A stretch of DNA of 64,000 bases from an uncultured Marinifilum sp. (lineage in GTDB: Bacteria; Bacteroidota; Bacteroidia; Bacteroidales; Marinifilaceae), in the NCBI RefSeq assembly GCF_963677195.1, contig NZ_OY781918.1:918923-982922 (forward strand), read 5' to 3'. The notes below the pieces were generated by a model that did no database searches, was not told the DNA's origin, and saw only the letters and a list, made by a program, of their open reading frames with translations. The position numbers and the translations under genes were made by a program. Below, in pieces: positions 1 to 8,948 of the stretch (the first letter of the stretch is position 1; every line of letters starts with the position of its first letter).

Positions 1-1132
1 AGTACACGATAGTTTACGCGAAGGATTCGAAGATTCGCCAATGTATAATGGAACAATTCAAAGTACAGGTCCAAGATATTGTCCGAGTATAGAGTCAAAA
101 TTATCCACTTTTGCCGAAAAAAATGAGCATTTATTGTTTTTAGAGCCAGAAGGAGAAGATACTCATGAATATTATATAAATGGATTTTCATCTAGTTTGC
201 CATGGGATGTGCAGTTAAAAGCACTGAAAAAAGTTCCGGGATTAGAGAATGTAAAAATGTATCGTCCGGGCTATGCAATCGAGTATGACTATTTCGATCC
301 AACAGATTTATATCATACATTAGAAACTAAATTAGTTTCCAATTTGTATTTTGCAGGTCAAATTAATGGTACAACAGGATATGAAGAAGCAGGTGCACAG
401 GGAATGATTGCTGGTATAAATGCAAGCTTATCGGTTCAGGGAAAACCTGAATTTACCCTAAAAAGAGATGAAGCATATATTGGTGTTTTAATCGACGATT
501 TAGTAACCAAAGGAGTTGATGAACCATATAGAATGTTTACTTCCAGAGCTGAATATCGAATTCTATTACGCCAAGACGACGCAGATGTTAGATTAACACC
601 TAAGGCTTATGAGCTTGGTTTAGCTAGTAAAGAGAGATTGGATTTGCTAGAGGAGAAAATCATTTATAGAGATAAATTGTTTAACTTTTGTAAGGAATTT
701 AGCTGTAAACCAAAATTTCTTAATCCTGTTTTAGAAAGATTAGGCACATCGCCTTTAAAACAAGGTGTAAAATTATATGATATAATATTACGACCACAGG
801 TTGGAATTCATGACTTAATTGAGGATGTAAATCCTCTTAAGCAAATGATAGAAGAAATACCTAATAGAAGGGAAGAGATAATTGAAGCAGCAGAGGTATT
901 AATAAAATATAGTGGTTATATCGATCGTGAAAAATTGATAGCTGATAAGCTAACTCGCTTGGAAAATATTAATATTAAAGGTAGATTTGAGTATAGCAGT
1001 CTGCAATCTATTTCGACAGAAGCAAGACAAAAATTAGATAAAATTCAACCACAAACTATTGGACAAGCATCGCGCATATCGGGTGTTTCTCCTAGTGATA
1101 TAAACGTTCTTTTGGTGCTTATGGGACGATAA
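1..1132 (+). CDS. mnmG: MnmG (GidA), tRNA uridine-5-carboxymethylaminomethyl modification enzyme, 3' part
   Basis: The 5' end lies outside the window; the open frame runs in from the first bases and codes for about 376 C-terminal residues (the family has about 620-630). With MnmE, MnmG installs the carboxymethylaminomethyl group at U34 of certain tRNAs, using FAD and methylenetetrahydrofolate. Visible signatures: [18 protein letters not shown] near the start, the FAD-domain stretch [16 protein letters not shown], then [20 protein letters not shown] and a helical C-terminal domain ending in [18 protein letters not shown], which contacts MnmE and tRNA in homologues. The stop is directly followed by a parS-like palindrome and a terminator. 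Identification is firm; truncation is only the window edge. Confidence 0.97.
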   Translation, partial: VHDSLREGFEDSPMYNGTIQSTGPRYCPSIESKLSTFAEKNEHLLFLEPEGEDTHEYYINGFSSSLPWDVQLKALKKVPGLENVKMYRPGYAIEYDYFDPTDLYHTLETKLVSNLYFAGQINGTTGYEEAGAQGMIAGINASLSVQGKPEFTLKRDEAYIGVLIDDLVTKGVDEPYRMFTSRAEYRILLRQDDADVRLTPKAYELGLASKERLDLLEEKIIYRDKLFNFCKEFSCKPKFLNPVLERLGTSPLKQGVKLYDIILRPQVGIHDLIEDVNPLKQMIEEIPNRREEIIEAAEVLIKYSGYIDREKLIADKLTRLENINIKGRFEYSSLQSISTEARQKLDKIQPQTIGQASRISGVSPSDINVLLVLMGR

Positions 1133-1148
1133 TGTTCCACGTGGAACC
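1133..1148. promoter_or_regulatory. parS-like centromere palindrome
   Basis: A perfect 14-bp palindrome (GTTCCACGTGGAAC, 1134-1147) starts two bases after the mnmG stop. The 16-mer TGTTCCACGTGGAACC matches the widely conserved ParB site TGTTNCACGTGNAACA at every fixed position but the last. parS sites cluster near oriC and often near gidA in other phyla. Assignment rests on sequence match and location only; no parA or parB is in the window. Confidence 0.7.
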
Positions 1149-1177
1149 AAGGAGTATTTTAAAATAGTTTACTCCTT
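1149..1177 (+). other. short hairpin between parS-like site and terminator
   Basis: Arms AAGGAGTA (1149-1156) and TACTCCTT (1170-1177) pair perfectly around an AT-rich loop. It abuts the parS-like palindrome on one side and the mnmG terminator on the other. There is no T tract of its own; role unknown. Confidence 0.45.
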
Positions 1178-1231
1178 AAAACGCCCGAAATTGCCTTTTC
1201 TTATGAGAAAATGTCGATTTCGGGCGTTTTT
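1178..1231 (+). terminator. intrinsic terminator after mnmG
   Basis: Arms AAAACGCCCGAAAT (1178-1191) and ATTTCGGGCGTTTT (1217-1230) pair over 14 bp and end in a T run. The loop holds a second small hairpin (TTTTCT/AGAAAA). It separates mnmG from ade. Confidence 0.85.
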
Positions 1232-1245
1232 GAAAGCTATATTTT

Positions 1246-2904
1246 ATGAGTAAAAATAAAGATATGGAAAAGAATTTTACAATATCAGGTAAGGTAGTAG
1301 ATGTAATATCAAGAAGCATTACAAATGCAGAAATAGTAGTTGTAAATGGAATTATTAGTGCAATAAATCCATGTGAGAATGTAAAGGACTGCTATATTTT
1401 ACCAGGCTTGGTTGACTCGCACATGCACATAGAAAGTTCTTTATTAATTCCAAGTAGATTTGCTGCAACAGCAGTTAAATATGGAACCATTGGTTTGGTA
1501 AGTGATCCGCACGAAATTGCCAATGTGTTGGGTGAAATTGGCGTTGATTTTATGATTAACGATGCTAAAAAAGTTCCCTTGGAAATAAGGTTCGGCGTTC
1601 CTTCTTGTGTTCCAGCCACAAAACATGAGACTTCAGGTTTTATTCTAGATAGTAATATTGTTGAGAGTTTACTTAAAAGGGAAGAGGTTGTTTGTTTGGC
1701 AGAAGTAATGGATTTTGTTGGAGTTGTTAAGGGTGATCTTGAAGTATTAAAAAAAATAATTGCTTGTAAAAAGCTAGGAAAAAAAATAGATGGACATGCT
1801 CCAGGACTAAAAGGAGCAGATCTTAAGAAATATGTTGCAACAGGAATTTCGGCAGATCATGAATGTTCTACTTTAGAAGAAGCTCTCGAGAAAATTTCTT
1901 TGGGAATGATGATACAAATTAGAGAGGGTAGTGCTGCAAAAGATTTTGATGCTTTGTGTTCTTTATTGGAAACTCATCCCGAAAAAGTAATGCTTTGCAC
2001 CGACGATTTACATCCGGATGATATGTCGGAGTATGGTCATATTGATTACTTAATAAAAAGAGGTTTGAAAAAAGGTTATGATTTGTTCTCTTTATTAAGA
2101 GCAGCAAGCTATAATCCAATACAACATTATGGCTTAGATTTGGGATTAATTCAAATTGGTGACTCAGCCGACTTTATTACAGTTGATAATCTAAGTTCTT
2201 TTTCGGTTCAGGAAGTTTATAGAAAAGGGGAGTGTATTTATAAAGATGGGAAAGCAAGTTTTGAAGTAAATAATGAAATTTTATTAAATAATTTTAGTCG
2301 AAAGCCAATTCAAATTTCAGATATCTCTGTTTCTGAAAAGAAAGGAAAAATACATGTAATGCTTGCTTGCGATGGTGATTTAATTACCGATTCTTTTTTA
2401 TGTGAGCCTAAAATAGAAAATAGTAATTTGGTTTCGGATACAAATCGTGATATCCTAAAAATGGTTGTCATGAGTCGATATGATAATGGCAAACCAGTTA
2501 TAGGTTTTGTAAAAGGATTTGGTTTTAAGAAAGGTGCCATTGCAGAAAGTATTGCTCATGATAGTCACAATATAATTGCAATTGGAAGTAGTGATAAAGA
2601 AATTATTCATGCCATTAATACATTAATTGATTTAAAAGGTGGGATTGTTGCAGTAAATAATGGCGAACATAGATCTGTGAAATTAGAAGTGGCCGGACTA
2701 ATGTCAAATAAAACTGGAGATGAATTGCTTTCTGATTATAATAAACTAAGTAGTTTTACTTCTGAACTAGGATCTGATTTTCAATCGCCATTTATGACTT
2801 TAGCGTTTATGTCTTTATTAGTGATTCCAAAATTAAAACTCTCAGATAAAGGTTTGTTTGATGTGAATAAATTTCGAGTTATAGATTTATTTGAAAACAA
2901 ATAA
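1246..2904 (+). CDS. ade: adenine deaminase (AdeC type)
   Basis: 552 residues, the usual length for AdeC-type adenine deaminases of the amidohydrolase superfamily, which convert adenine to hypoxanthine and ammonia in purine salvage. Metal-binding signatures appear in the expected order: PGLVDSHMHIESS (HxH near residue 59), SDPHEIANVLG, GHAPGLKG, SADHECST and CTDDLHPDD. The C-terminal domain has the family motif HDSHNIIAIG. The ATG at 1246 sits just after the mnmG terminator; a second in-frame ATG at codon 7 is an alternative. uvrC follows after 26 bp on the same strand, so the two may be co-transcribed. Confidence 0.95.
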   Translation: MSKNKDMEKNFTISGKVVDVISRSITNAEIVVVNGIISAINPCENVKDCYILPGLVDSHMHIESSLLIPSRFAATAVKYGTIGLVSDPHEIANVLGEIGVDFMINDAKKVPLEIRFGVPSCVPATKHETSGFILDSNIVESLLKREEVVCLAEVMDFVGVVKGDLEVLKKIIACKKLGKKIDGHAPGLKGADLKKYVATGISADHECSTLEEALEKISLGMMIQIREGSAAKDFDALCSLLETHPEKVMLCTDDLHPDDMSEYGHIDYLIKRGLKKGYDLFSLLRAASYNPIQHYGLDLGLIQIGDSADFITVDNLSSFSVQEVYRKGECIYKDGKASFEVNNEILLNNFSRKPIQISDISVSEKKGKIHVMLACDGDLITDSFLCEPKIENSNLVSDTNRDILKMVVMSRYDNGKPVIGFVKGFGFKKGAIAESIAHDSHNIIAIGSSDKEIIHAINTLIDLKGGIVAVNNGEHRSVKLEVAGLMSNKTGDELLSDYNKLSSFTSELGSDFQSPFMTLAFMSLLVIPKLKLSDKGLFDVNKFRVIDLFENK

Positions 2905-2930
2905 ACTTTCATTTTTATAAGTATTACAAA

Positions 2931-4733
2931 GTGATAAAAAATAAGAATATAGATTATTTAAAATCCCTGGTTGCAGCTTTGCCTGAAGAACCTGGAGTAT
3001 ATCAATTTTTTGATGAGAACGATAAAGTTATATATGTAGGAAAAGCTAAGCGACTAAAAAGGAGAGTAGCTTCCTACTTTAATAAAGTTCATGATACAGC
3101 TAAAACCAATATTCTTGTCCGAAAAATTTCCAATATTCGGCATATTGTTGTGAATTCGGAAGAAGATGCTTTACTTCTCGAGAATAATTTAATTAAAAAG
3201 CATCAGCCACGTTATAATGTTTTACTAAAAGATGATAAGTCTTTTCCTTGGATATGTATAAAAAAGGAAAGATTTCCACGAGTTTTTGTAACCAGACACT
3301 TACTTAAAGATGGTTCAGAATATTTTGGTCCGTATACCAGCGTGATAATGGTTCGTACATTAATGGATATGATTCGTTCTTTATATAAGCTGCGTAATTG
3401 TAAACTAAATCTATCGGAAGAGGGAGTAAGAAATGGAAAGTTTAAGGTTTGTCTCGAATATCATATAGGAAATTGTAAAGCACCATGTGTTGGGCAAATA
3501 TCGGTAGAAGAGTATGAGGAGACCATACAAACCATTCGTAATATTCTGAAAGGAAATATAGGAATGGTTACTTCTCATTTAAAAGAGAAGATGAATGAAT
3601 TTGCTCAGGATTTTAAATTTGAAGAAGCTCACTTGGTTAAAGAAAAACTCGAATTACTTAGTAAATATCAAAGTAAATCTACTATTGTTAATCCATCTAT
3701 TAATAATATCGATGTATATTCCATATTAGATGATGAAGATTCGGCTTATGTGAATTTTCTTAAAATTGTTAATGGTGCAATAATACAGGCTCACACAATA
3801 GAGTTAAAAAAGAAAATGGACGAAAGCAAGGAAGATTTACTCTTGCTTGCTATTACAGATATAAGACAAAAGATATTTAGTACAGCTAAAGAAATATTGT
3901 TGCCATTTGAACTTGATTTACCCTTCGACGGAGTTAAATGTTTGGTTCCTCAACGTGGCGACAAGCGAAAATTACTCGACCTTTCCCTTCGTAATGTCAA
4001 ATACTTCCGTCTCGAGAAGTTAAAACATGGCGATAAATCTTTAAAGCAGTCTCATTCCGATAGAATTGTTGAAAGAATGAAGTCTGATTTACGATTAAAG
4101 GATGCGCCAGTACACATAGAATGTTTTGATAATTCAAATATCCAGGGAACAAATCCGGTAGCATCTTGTGTAGTTTTTAGAAATGCTCGCCCTTATAAAA
4201 AAGACTATCGATATTTTAATATTAAAACTGTAGTTGGGGCTAACGATTTTGCTTCTATGGAAGAAATAATTTATCGCAGATACAAACGACTATTAGAAGA
4301 GGAAAAATCGTTACCACAATTAATTGTTATTGATGGGGGAAAAGGGCAATTGGGTGCTGCATTAAATAGTTTGGATAAATTAAATTTAAGAGGAGTTATT
4401 TCGGTTATTGGTATTGCAAAAAAACTAGAAGAGATCTATTTTCCTGGTGATCCTTATCCATTATATCTCGATAAAAATTCTGAGACCTTAAAGACTATTC
4501 AGTATCTACGAAATGAATCGCATCGTTTTGCAATTACCTTCCATAAGCAAAAGCGTTCAAAAGCATTTATTGGTTCCGAACTGGATAAAATAAACGGAAT
4601 TGGTCCTAAAACTGTTCAAAAGTTAATTCAAAAGTTTAAGTCAGTAGAAAATATAAAGAAACTTAAACTTGAAGAATTAGAGCTTGAAGTAGGTACATCT
4701 AAAGCTCTAACAATTTATAAATATTTTAATTAG
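2931..4733 (+). CDS. uvrC: UvrABC system protein C (excinuclease subunit)
   Basis: 600 residues, full length. UvrC makes both incisions flanking bulky DNA lesions after UvrA/UvrB recognition. Order of domains: N-terminal GIY-YIG nuclease (PGVYQFFDEN then IYVGKAKRLKRR, residues about 20-95), a cysteine cluster C157/C174/C182/C186 matching the iron-sulfur ligands known in UvrC, a UVR/UvrB-binding helix (about 220-245), the RNase H-like nuclease (IECFDNSNIQGT, VIDGGKGQLGAA) and C-terminal helix-hairpin-helix motifs (INGIGPKTVQKLI). The start is GTG at 2931: homologues begin at this point and no nearby ATG exists. Confidence 0.96.
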   Translation: MIKNKNIDYLKSLVAALPEEPGVYQFFDENDKVIYVGKAKRLKRRVASYFNKVHDTAKTNILVRKISNIRHIVVNSEEDALLLENNLIKKHQPRYNVLLKDDKSFPWICIKKERFPRVFVTRHLLKDGSEYFGPYTSVIMVRTLMDMIRSLYKLRNCKLNLSEEGVRNGKFKVCLEYHIGNCKAPCVGQISVEEYEETIQTIRNILKGNIGMVTSHLKEKMNEFAQDFKFEEAHLVKEKLELLSKYQSKSTIVNPSINNIDVYSILDDEDSAYVNFLKIVNGAIIQAHTIELKKKMDESKEDLLLLAITDIRQKIFSTAKEILLPFELDLPFDGVKCLVPQRGDKRKLLDLSLRNVKYFRLEKLKHGDKSLKQSHSDRIVERMKSDLRLKDAPVHIECFDNSNIQGTNPVASCVVFRNARPYKKDYRYFNIKTVVGANDFASMEEIIYRRYKRLLEEEKSLPQLIVIDGGKGQLGAALNSLDKLNLRGVISVIGIAKKLEEIYFPGDPYPLYLDKNSETLKTIQYLRNESHRFAITFHKQKRSKAFIGSELDKINGIGPKTVQKLIQKFKSVENIKKLKLEELELEVGTSKALTIYKYFN

Positions 4734-4779
4734 AAAATATTAAATTTTGATCATACTATTTGAGCTAAGTACTGATATT

Positions 4780-5763
4780 TTAGAAAAAAGCATGAATCAG
4801 ATCATTGGACGTTAAATTTTTAAAGTATAAATCTAAATTAATCTTATTAAGTACCTCTAAAACAGTGTTTTTGTCGTGATGTATTCCACTTAATGCTTCT
4901 TTAAAGCCAGAAATTGACTCATGGTGTATGCAATTTCCGTTTAATTCAATTTTTTTGATGAATCCTTTTTCGATACTTAAATTAAGCTCAAGAATTAAAC
5001 CTCCTTTTAAATTGCATAATTTTTCGAACTCATAATTAGGAGAGTAGCCATAGTTCCATTCCCAATTGTTATATTTTTCTTGCATTAGAATTTCTATTTG
5101 TTCTTTGTCCTGTGCTGTAAGCAGAAATTCTTTAGCTGTTGGGAAACTTGCTTTAACTTGCAGAATAAGTTTCTTACTAAATTCGGAAAGGTTTATCGGA
5201 TCGCAAAGATAATCAGAGATGTTTGTTACCTTACTTCTTATGGATCTTACGCCTCTATCTTTAAACTTTAAAGGATTAACCTTCAACAATTGGTTTAAGC
5301 GCTTTAAATCGCTCGAAAATAGCATTGTTCCATGCTGCATAACTTTATTTTTATATACATGCGAAGCATTGCCCGAAAATTTTTTTCCATCAATTGTTAA
5401 ATCGCTTTTCCCTTCAAATTTTGCATCTATATGCATGTTTTGTAAGGTATCGATAATAGGCTGACTGTATTTTTGAAAATCAACTAATTTACCTTTTTCA
5501 CCCTTTTTAATAAAACAGTAGTTTAGGTTTCCTTCATCATGAAAAACAGTTCCGCCTCCCGATAATCTTCTGTGTACAGGAATATTTTCTTTTTCGGTTT
5601 TTTCGAGATTAATCTCGGCAAGAGTGTTTTGATGCTTACCCACTACCAGGGTAGGTGTATTGCTGTATAAAAAAAAGAAATCATCTTCGTAATTTTTTAG
5701 CAAATATTCTTCTGTTGCCAGATTAAAAGCAGGATTGTGAGAGGAACTTATGAAATATAGCAT
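4780..5763 (-). CDS. lplA: lipoate-protein ligase A
   Basis: 327 residues. LplA activates lipoate with ATP and transfers it to the lipoyl-lysine domains of 2-oxoacid dehydrogenases and the glycine cleavage H protein. The family motif RRLSGGGTVFHDEGN is at about residues 65-79; a second, DGKKFSGNASH, follows at about 125-135, and a C-terminal accessory domain is present. It is transcribed alone, convergent with uvrC (46 bp between stops, no strong terminator seen) and divergent from dtd. A membrane-free cytoplasmic enzyme. Octanoyl or lipoyl transferases of the same fold are the main alternative, but the motif set and length favour LplA. Confidence 0.93.
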   Translation of the reverse strand: MLYFISSSHNPAFNLATEEYLLKNYEDDFFFLYSNTPTLVVGKHQNTLAEINLEKTEKENIPVHRRLSGGGTVFHDEGNLNYCFIKKGEKGKLVDFQKYSQPIIDTLQNMHIDAKFEGKSDLTIDGKKFSGNASHVYKNKVMQHGTMLFSSDLKRLNQLLKVNPLKFKDRGVRSIRSKVTNISDYLCDPINLSEFSKKLILQVKASFPTAKEFLLTAQDKEQIEILMQEKYNNWEWNYGYSPNYEFEKLCNLKGGLILELNLSIEKGFIKKIELNGNCIHHESISGFKEALSGIHHDKNTVLEVLNKINLDLYFKNLTSNDLIHAFF

Positions 5764-5945
5764 TTTGTATTTTGTTTGTATTTTTTGATCTACAAATATG
5801 ACTATTATTTGGGAATTATCTTAATTTAGATTGATTTTTAATAGTGAGCTTGTGTGGAATTATAGTTTTAAAAATATAAGTTTCTATAAAAGCAAAATAC
5901 TATATTTGAAAAGAGACTTTTAAATTACGTAATAAACATTTAGTT

Positions 5946-6398
5946 ATGCGAGTTGTTATTCAGCGGGTTAGTCAGGCTGCTGTGAAAGTAGAATCGATAA
6001 TTATAGGTGAAATTGGACAGGGATTAATGGTTTTAGTGGGTATTGAAAATAAAGATACTGTAGATGATGCCAAATGGTTAAGTAAAAAAATCTGTAATCT
6101 GAGAATTTTTGATGACGAGAAAGGGGTAATGAATAAATCTTTGCTGGATGTAGATGGAGGGATTCTTGCAATTAGCCAGTTTACTTTGCATGCAAAAACT
6201 AAAAAAGGAAATCGCCCTTCGTATATTCATGCGGCAAAACCTGAAATTTCAATTCCTATGTATGAGAATTTTGTGTTTTGCCTGGAGCAAGAATTGAAAA
6301 AAAATGTTGAAACCGGAAAATTTGGCGCAGAAATGCAGGTTTCATTAATAAACGATGGACCAGTTACCATTGTAATCGATACTAAAAACAAAGAATAA
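5946..6398 (+). CDS. dtd: D-aminoacyl-tRNA deacylase
   Basis: 150 residues, standard length for DTD. It hydrolyses D-aminoacyl-tRNAs (and glycyl-tRNA-Ala) so mischarged products do not enter translation. Both signature motifs are intact: SQFT at residues 77-80 and GPVT at 138-141, the latter carrying the cross-subunit Gly-cis-Pro gate. A TATATTTG box (5901-5908) resembles the -7 element of Bacteroidota promoters, but no clear -33 TTG accompanies it. The next gene starts 3 bp downstream, so the two form an operon. Confidence 0.96.
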   Translation: MRVVIQRVSQAAVKVESIIIGEIGQGLMVLVGIENKDTVDDAKWLSKKICNLRIFDDEKGVMNKSLLDVDGGILAISQFTLHAKTKKGNRPSYIHAAKPEISIPMYENFVFCLEQELKKNVETGKFGAEMQVSLINDGPVTIVIDTKNKE

Positions 6399-6401
6399 AA
6401 C

Positions 6402-6734
6402 ATGAATCAAATCGGAATTAAAGAGGCACAGGAAATGGTTGATCAGTGGATTAAAAAATATGGAGTACGATATTTTAACGAACTGACGAATATGGCAATT
6501 CTTACTGAAGAAGTAGGAGAGGTGGCTCGTATAATTTCGCGAAAATATGGGGAACAATCTTTTAAGGAAAGTGATAAAAAAGTAGATTTGGCCGATGAAA
6601 TGGCTGATGTCTTATGGGTTTTGATGTGTTTGGCAAATCAGACAGGAGTCGATTTAAACGAAGCTTTTCAAAAAAATATAGAGAAGAAAACGAAGCGAGA
6701 CTCAACTCGACATAAAAACAATGAAAAACTATAG
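6402..6734 (+). CDS. MazG-like nucleotide pyrophosphohydrolase
   Basis: 110 residues, a single MazG domain. Such enzymes hydrolyse (d)NTPs to monophosphate and pyrophosphate. Metal-binding acidic residues typical of the fold are seen in EEVGEVARII and in DLADEMADVLWVL. Only 3 bp separate it from dtd, so both quality-control genes are probably co-expressed. The natural substrate cannot be told from sequence: house-cleaning of modified dNTPs is usual for small single-domain members. Confidence 0.88.
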   Translation: MNQIGIKEAQEMVDQWIKKYGVRYFNELTNMAILTEEVGEVARIISRKYGEQSFKESDKKVDLADEMADVLWVLMCLANQTGVDLNEAFQKNIEKKTKRDSTRHKNNEKL

Positions 6735-6894
6735 TAAATACATTAATTTTGATGATACAATTATAGCTGCTTGTCTACGAAATATCCTATTTGTTCAAAA
6801 AACCTGACAATCATTTATAGAGAATGTATCATACAATAATATTTGTTTAGTTTTGTTAGCTGCGATTTAGATTGTAGCGAATAAAACTGTTTAA

Positions 6895-8607
6895 ATGAAA
6901 CTGACACAATTATTTTTTTTCATACTATTTCCTTTTTTTTCTTATTCTCAAGCAAATGAGAATTTTGAGCAAATCTATCAAAAAGGAGAAGAGTTCCTTT
7001 TTTCCAGTTGTGATTCTTGTTTAAGCTCGGTTCAAGAATTAAAAACACTTCCGAATTTAAATGCCCTTCAGAAAATCAGAATTAAGCTTTTAGAGACTGA
7101 AGCCAAATGTCAGTTAAAGAGTATTGATTCCACAAAGCTTATTCTTACCAATTGTTTGGATACTATTAAACAGGCTTTTCCTAATAATATAATAGTTAAA
7201 GCGAAAATATTAATGCTATTGGGTAGTATTAATTCATCAAACTCAAATGTTGACGAAGGAATACCTGAACTACTTCAGGCCTTAGAATTATTAGAAAAAT
7301 CGGAAAATAAAGATTTGAAGTACTATTGCATTCTTAGAATAGCTGAAGCACATCGCATAAAAAAACAGTTTAAAATTGGTTTCGATCTACTTTACGATTT
7401 ATTAAAAGAAAGTGAATTATCAGTTCGTACCAGATGTAATTTATACGGTCGATTAGCTTCCCTTTATGAAGAGTGTATTACAGGTGAAAGTGATTATAAT
7501 CAAGCCAATTTTAATCGTCAAGATTCAATATTTAAATACATTAGTTTATCTGCTCAAGTGGCCAGTAAATATAATTTAAAGGGCTTAAAAGCATCTTCAT
7601 ATAATCAATTAGGACATTTTTTGATGCATTACAGATCGGAGGTTGATACTGCAGTTTTTTACCTGAGTAATGCTGCACAATCCTATAAAGAACTTGGAGA
7701 TTATGCCAATTATGTGAATGTAAGTAATAATCTTACTTATGCTTATCAAACAAAAGGGCAATTTCAGAAAGCCATTGTAACGGGCAAACATTTATTAAAA
7801 ATAAGAAAGGGAGAGGAGTATCCTCAAATATATCGAAAAACCTACCAGTATTTATCCAATTCTTACGACTCCATAGGTTATTACAGTTCGGCAAAGAAGT
7901 TTTTAGAAAAAGCCTATAACATAGAAAAAAACTTGTTTCAGACTTATTTGAATAAAGAAGTAACTGCTTTAAGTACAAAGTATAATTATAAACTAAGAGA
8001 GGCTCAGTTGGCCAAAGAAAAACACAAAAGTGATTTTAGATTAATACTTTTTTTGGGAATATTTTTGATTACAATTATACTTCTGATTGTTGCCATTGTA
8101 ATTAACAGAATGAGAAAAATGGTATTTATTCAAAAGCAGCAGCAAATGAAAAATAAAAATATCATACTGCAAAACAATATTATCTGCCATAATAAAGAGC
8201 TTACATCTAATGCCTTACGTTTTGTACAAAATGATAATTTATTAAATGAAATTTCCTTGCAGGTAGGAGCCATGGAATACCTGAAAAAATCCGATTTAAA
8301 AGAAGCTATACAAAAGCTAATTTCCGAAATTAGAATCAATAAAAAGAACGAAGTTTGGAACGATTTTGAGAAAAGTTTTAAAGAAGTTCATGCTGATTTT
8401 TATAAGAATATAACACTAGAACATAATGATCTTAGCGCAAAAGAATTGCGATTGTGTGCTTTTTTAAAATTAAACTTAACCAGTAAAGAAATTGCTTCTA
8501 TAAATGGTACTTCTATTCGCTCTGTAGAAACTGCAAGACATCGATTACGAAAAAAACTTAATGTAGTTGAAGGGACAGACTTAAATAGTTTTTTTCAACA
8601 ATTTTAA
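6895..8607 (+). CDS. transmembrane TPR protein with cytoplasmic LuxR-type HTH (putative one-component regulator)
   Basis: 570 residues. Layout: a signal peptide (MKLTQLFFFILFPFFSYSQA), about 350 residues of helical TPR-like repeats predicted to lie in the periplasm, one membrane helix at about 383-404 (ILFLGIFLITIILLIVAIVI), a coiled-coil linker, and a C-terminal helix-turn-helix at about 513-557 (LSAKELRLCAFLKLNLTSKE, then SIRSVETARHRLRKKLNV). This plan is common in Bacteroidota and resembles sensor proteins that couple a periplasmic repeat domain to DNA binding without a kinase. It lies directly upstream of the four-lipoprotein operon, in the same direction, making it a candidate regulator of that operon; that link is inference. 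Confidence 0.85.
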   Translation: MKLTQLFFFILFPFFSYSQANENFEQIYQKGEEFLFSSCDSCLSSVQELKTLPNLNALQKIRIKLLETEAKCQLKSIDSTKLILTNCLDTIKQAFPNNIIVKAKILMLLGSINSSNSNVDEGIPELLQALELLEKSENKDLKYYCILRIAEAHRIKKQFKIGFDLLYDLLKESELSVRTRCNLYGRLASLYEECITGESDYNQANFNRQDSIFKYISLSAQVASKYNLKGLKASSYNQLGHFLMHYRSEVDTAVFYLSNAAQSYKELGDYANYVNVSNNLTYAYQTKGQFQKAIVTGKHLLKIRKGEEYPQIYRKTYQYLSNSYDSIGYYSSAKKFLEKAYNIEKNLFQTYLNKEVTALSTKYNYKLREAQLAKEKHKSDFRLILFLGIFLITIILLIVAIVINRMRKMVFIQKQQQMKNKNIILQNNIICHNKELTSNALRFVQNDNLLNEISLQVGAMEYLKKSDLKEAIQKLISEIRINKKNEVWNDFEKSFKEVHADFYKNITLEHNDLSAKELRLCAFLKLNLTSKEIASINGTSIRSVETARHRLRKKLNVVEGTDLNSFFQQF

Positions 8608-8624
8608 GGTTCATACCTTTTTTT
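8606..8624 (+). terminator. weak terminator after the TPR/LuxR gene
   Basis: AAGGT/ACCTT pair around TCAT and run into a seven-T tract right at the stop codon. The stem is only five base pairs, so efficiency is doubtful. Confidence 0.4.
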
Positions 8625-8822
8625 ATACCGAAAATATCGGAAAACGAGCTTTCCAATTATAAGTACAGTTAGGCTAAATTAATTTTCAATCTTTCAGGAT
8701 TTAATAATGCTGACAGATGGAAAATAAACCTATCAGCTTTACTTAAAAATGCCTTCTGTTTTATTAAAATACGCCAAAAAAGGAGTACGTCATATCTACT
8801 ACATTTCATCTAATGTCCACAT

Positions 8823-8838
8823 TTGTAATATATTACAA
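8823..8838. promoter_or_regulatory. 16-bp perfect palindrome, putative operator
   Basis: TTGTAATATATTACAA is self-complementary over 16 bp. It ends 22 bp before the -33 element of the lipoprotein operon promoter, where an activator would bind. The adjacent LuxR-type regulator is a plausible ligand; that is inference. Confidence 0.55.
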
Positions 8839-8860
8839 GTTTAATTTTTCTTAGTATAAC

Positions 8861-8893
8861 TTGATGGTTTTTCTACCTGCTAAACTAGATTTG
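8861..8893 (+). promoter_or_regulatory. Bacteroidota-type promoter of the lipoprotein operon
   Basis: TTG (8861-8863), 22-bp spacer, TAGATTTG (8886-8893): a full match to the -33 TTG / -7 TAnnTTTG consensus of this phylum. Predicted transcription start near 8900, about 50 nt upstream of the first ATG. Confidence 0.7.
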
Positions 8894-8948
8894 TATTGTA
8901 AATTTTACCTCAAATACACGCACATTTAAACACTAAATAATAATTAAT

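Larger units (their letters stand above)
8608..8948 (+). other. 341-bp regulatory intergenic region upstream of lipoprotein operon
   Basis: No gene is seen. It holds the weak terminator of the upstream gene, a partly paired segment near 8709-8737, a perfect 16-bp palindrome and a strong promoter (both listed separately), then a leader of about 50 nt before the first lipoprotein gene. Confidence 0.6.
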
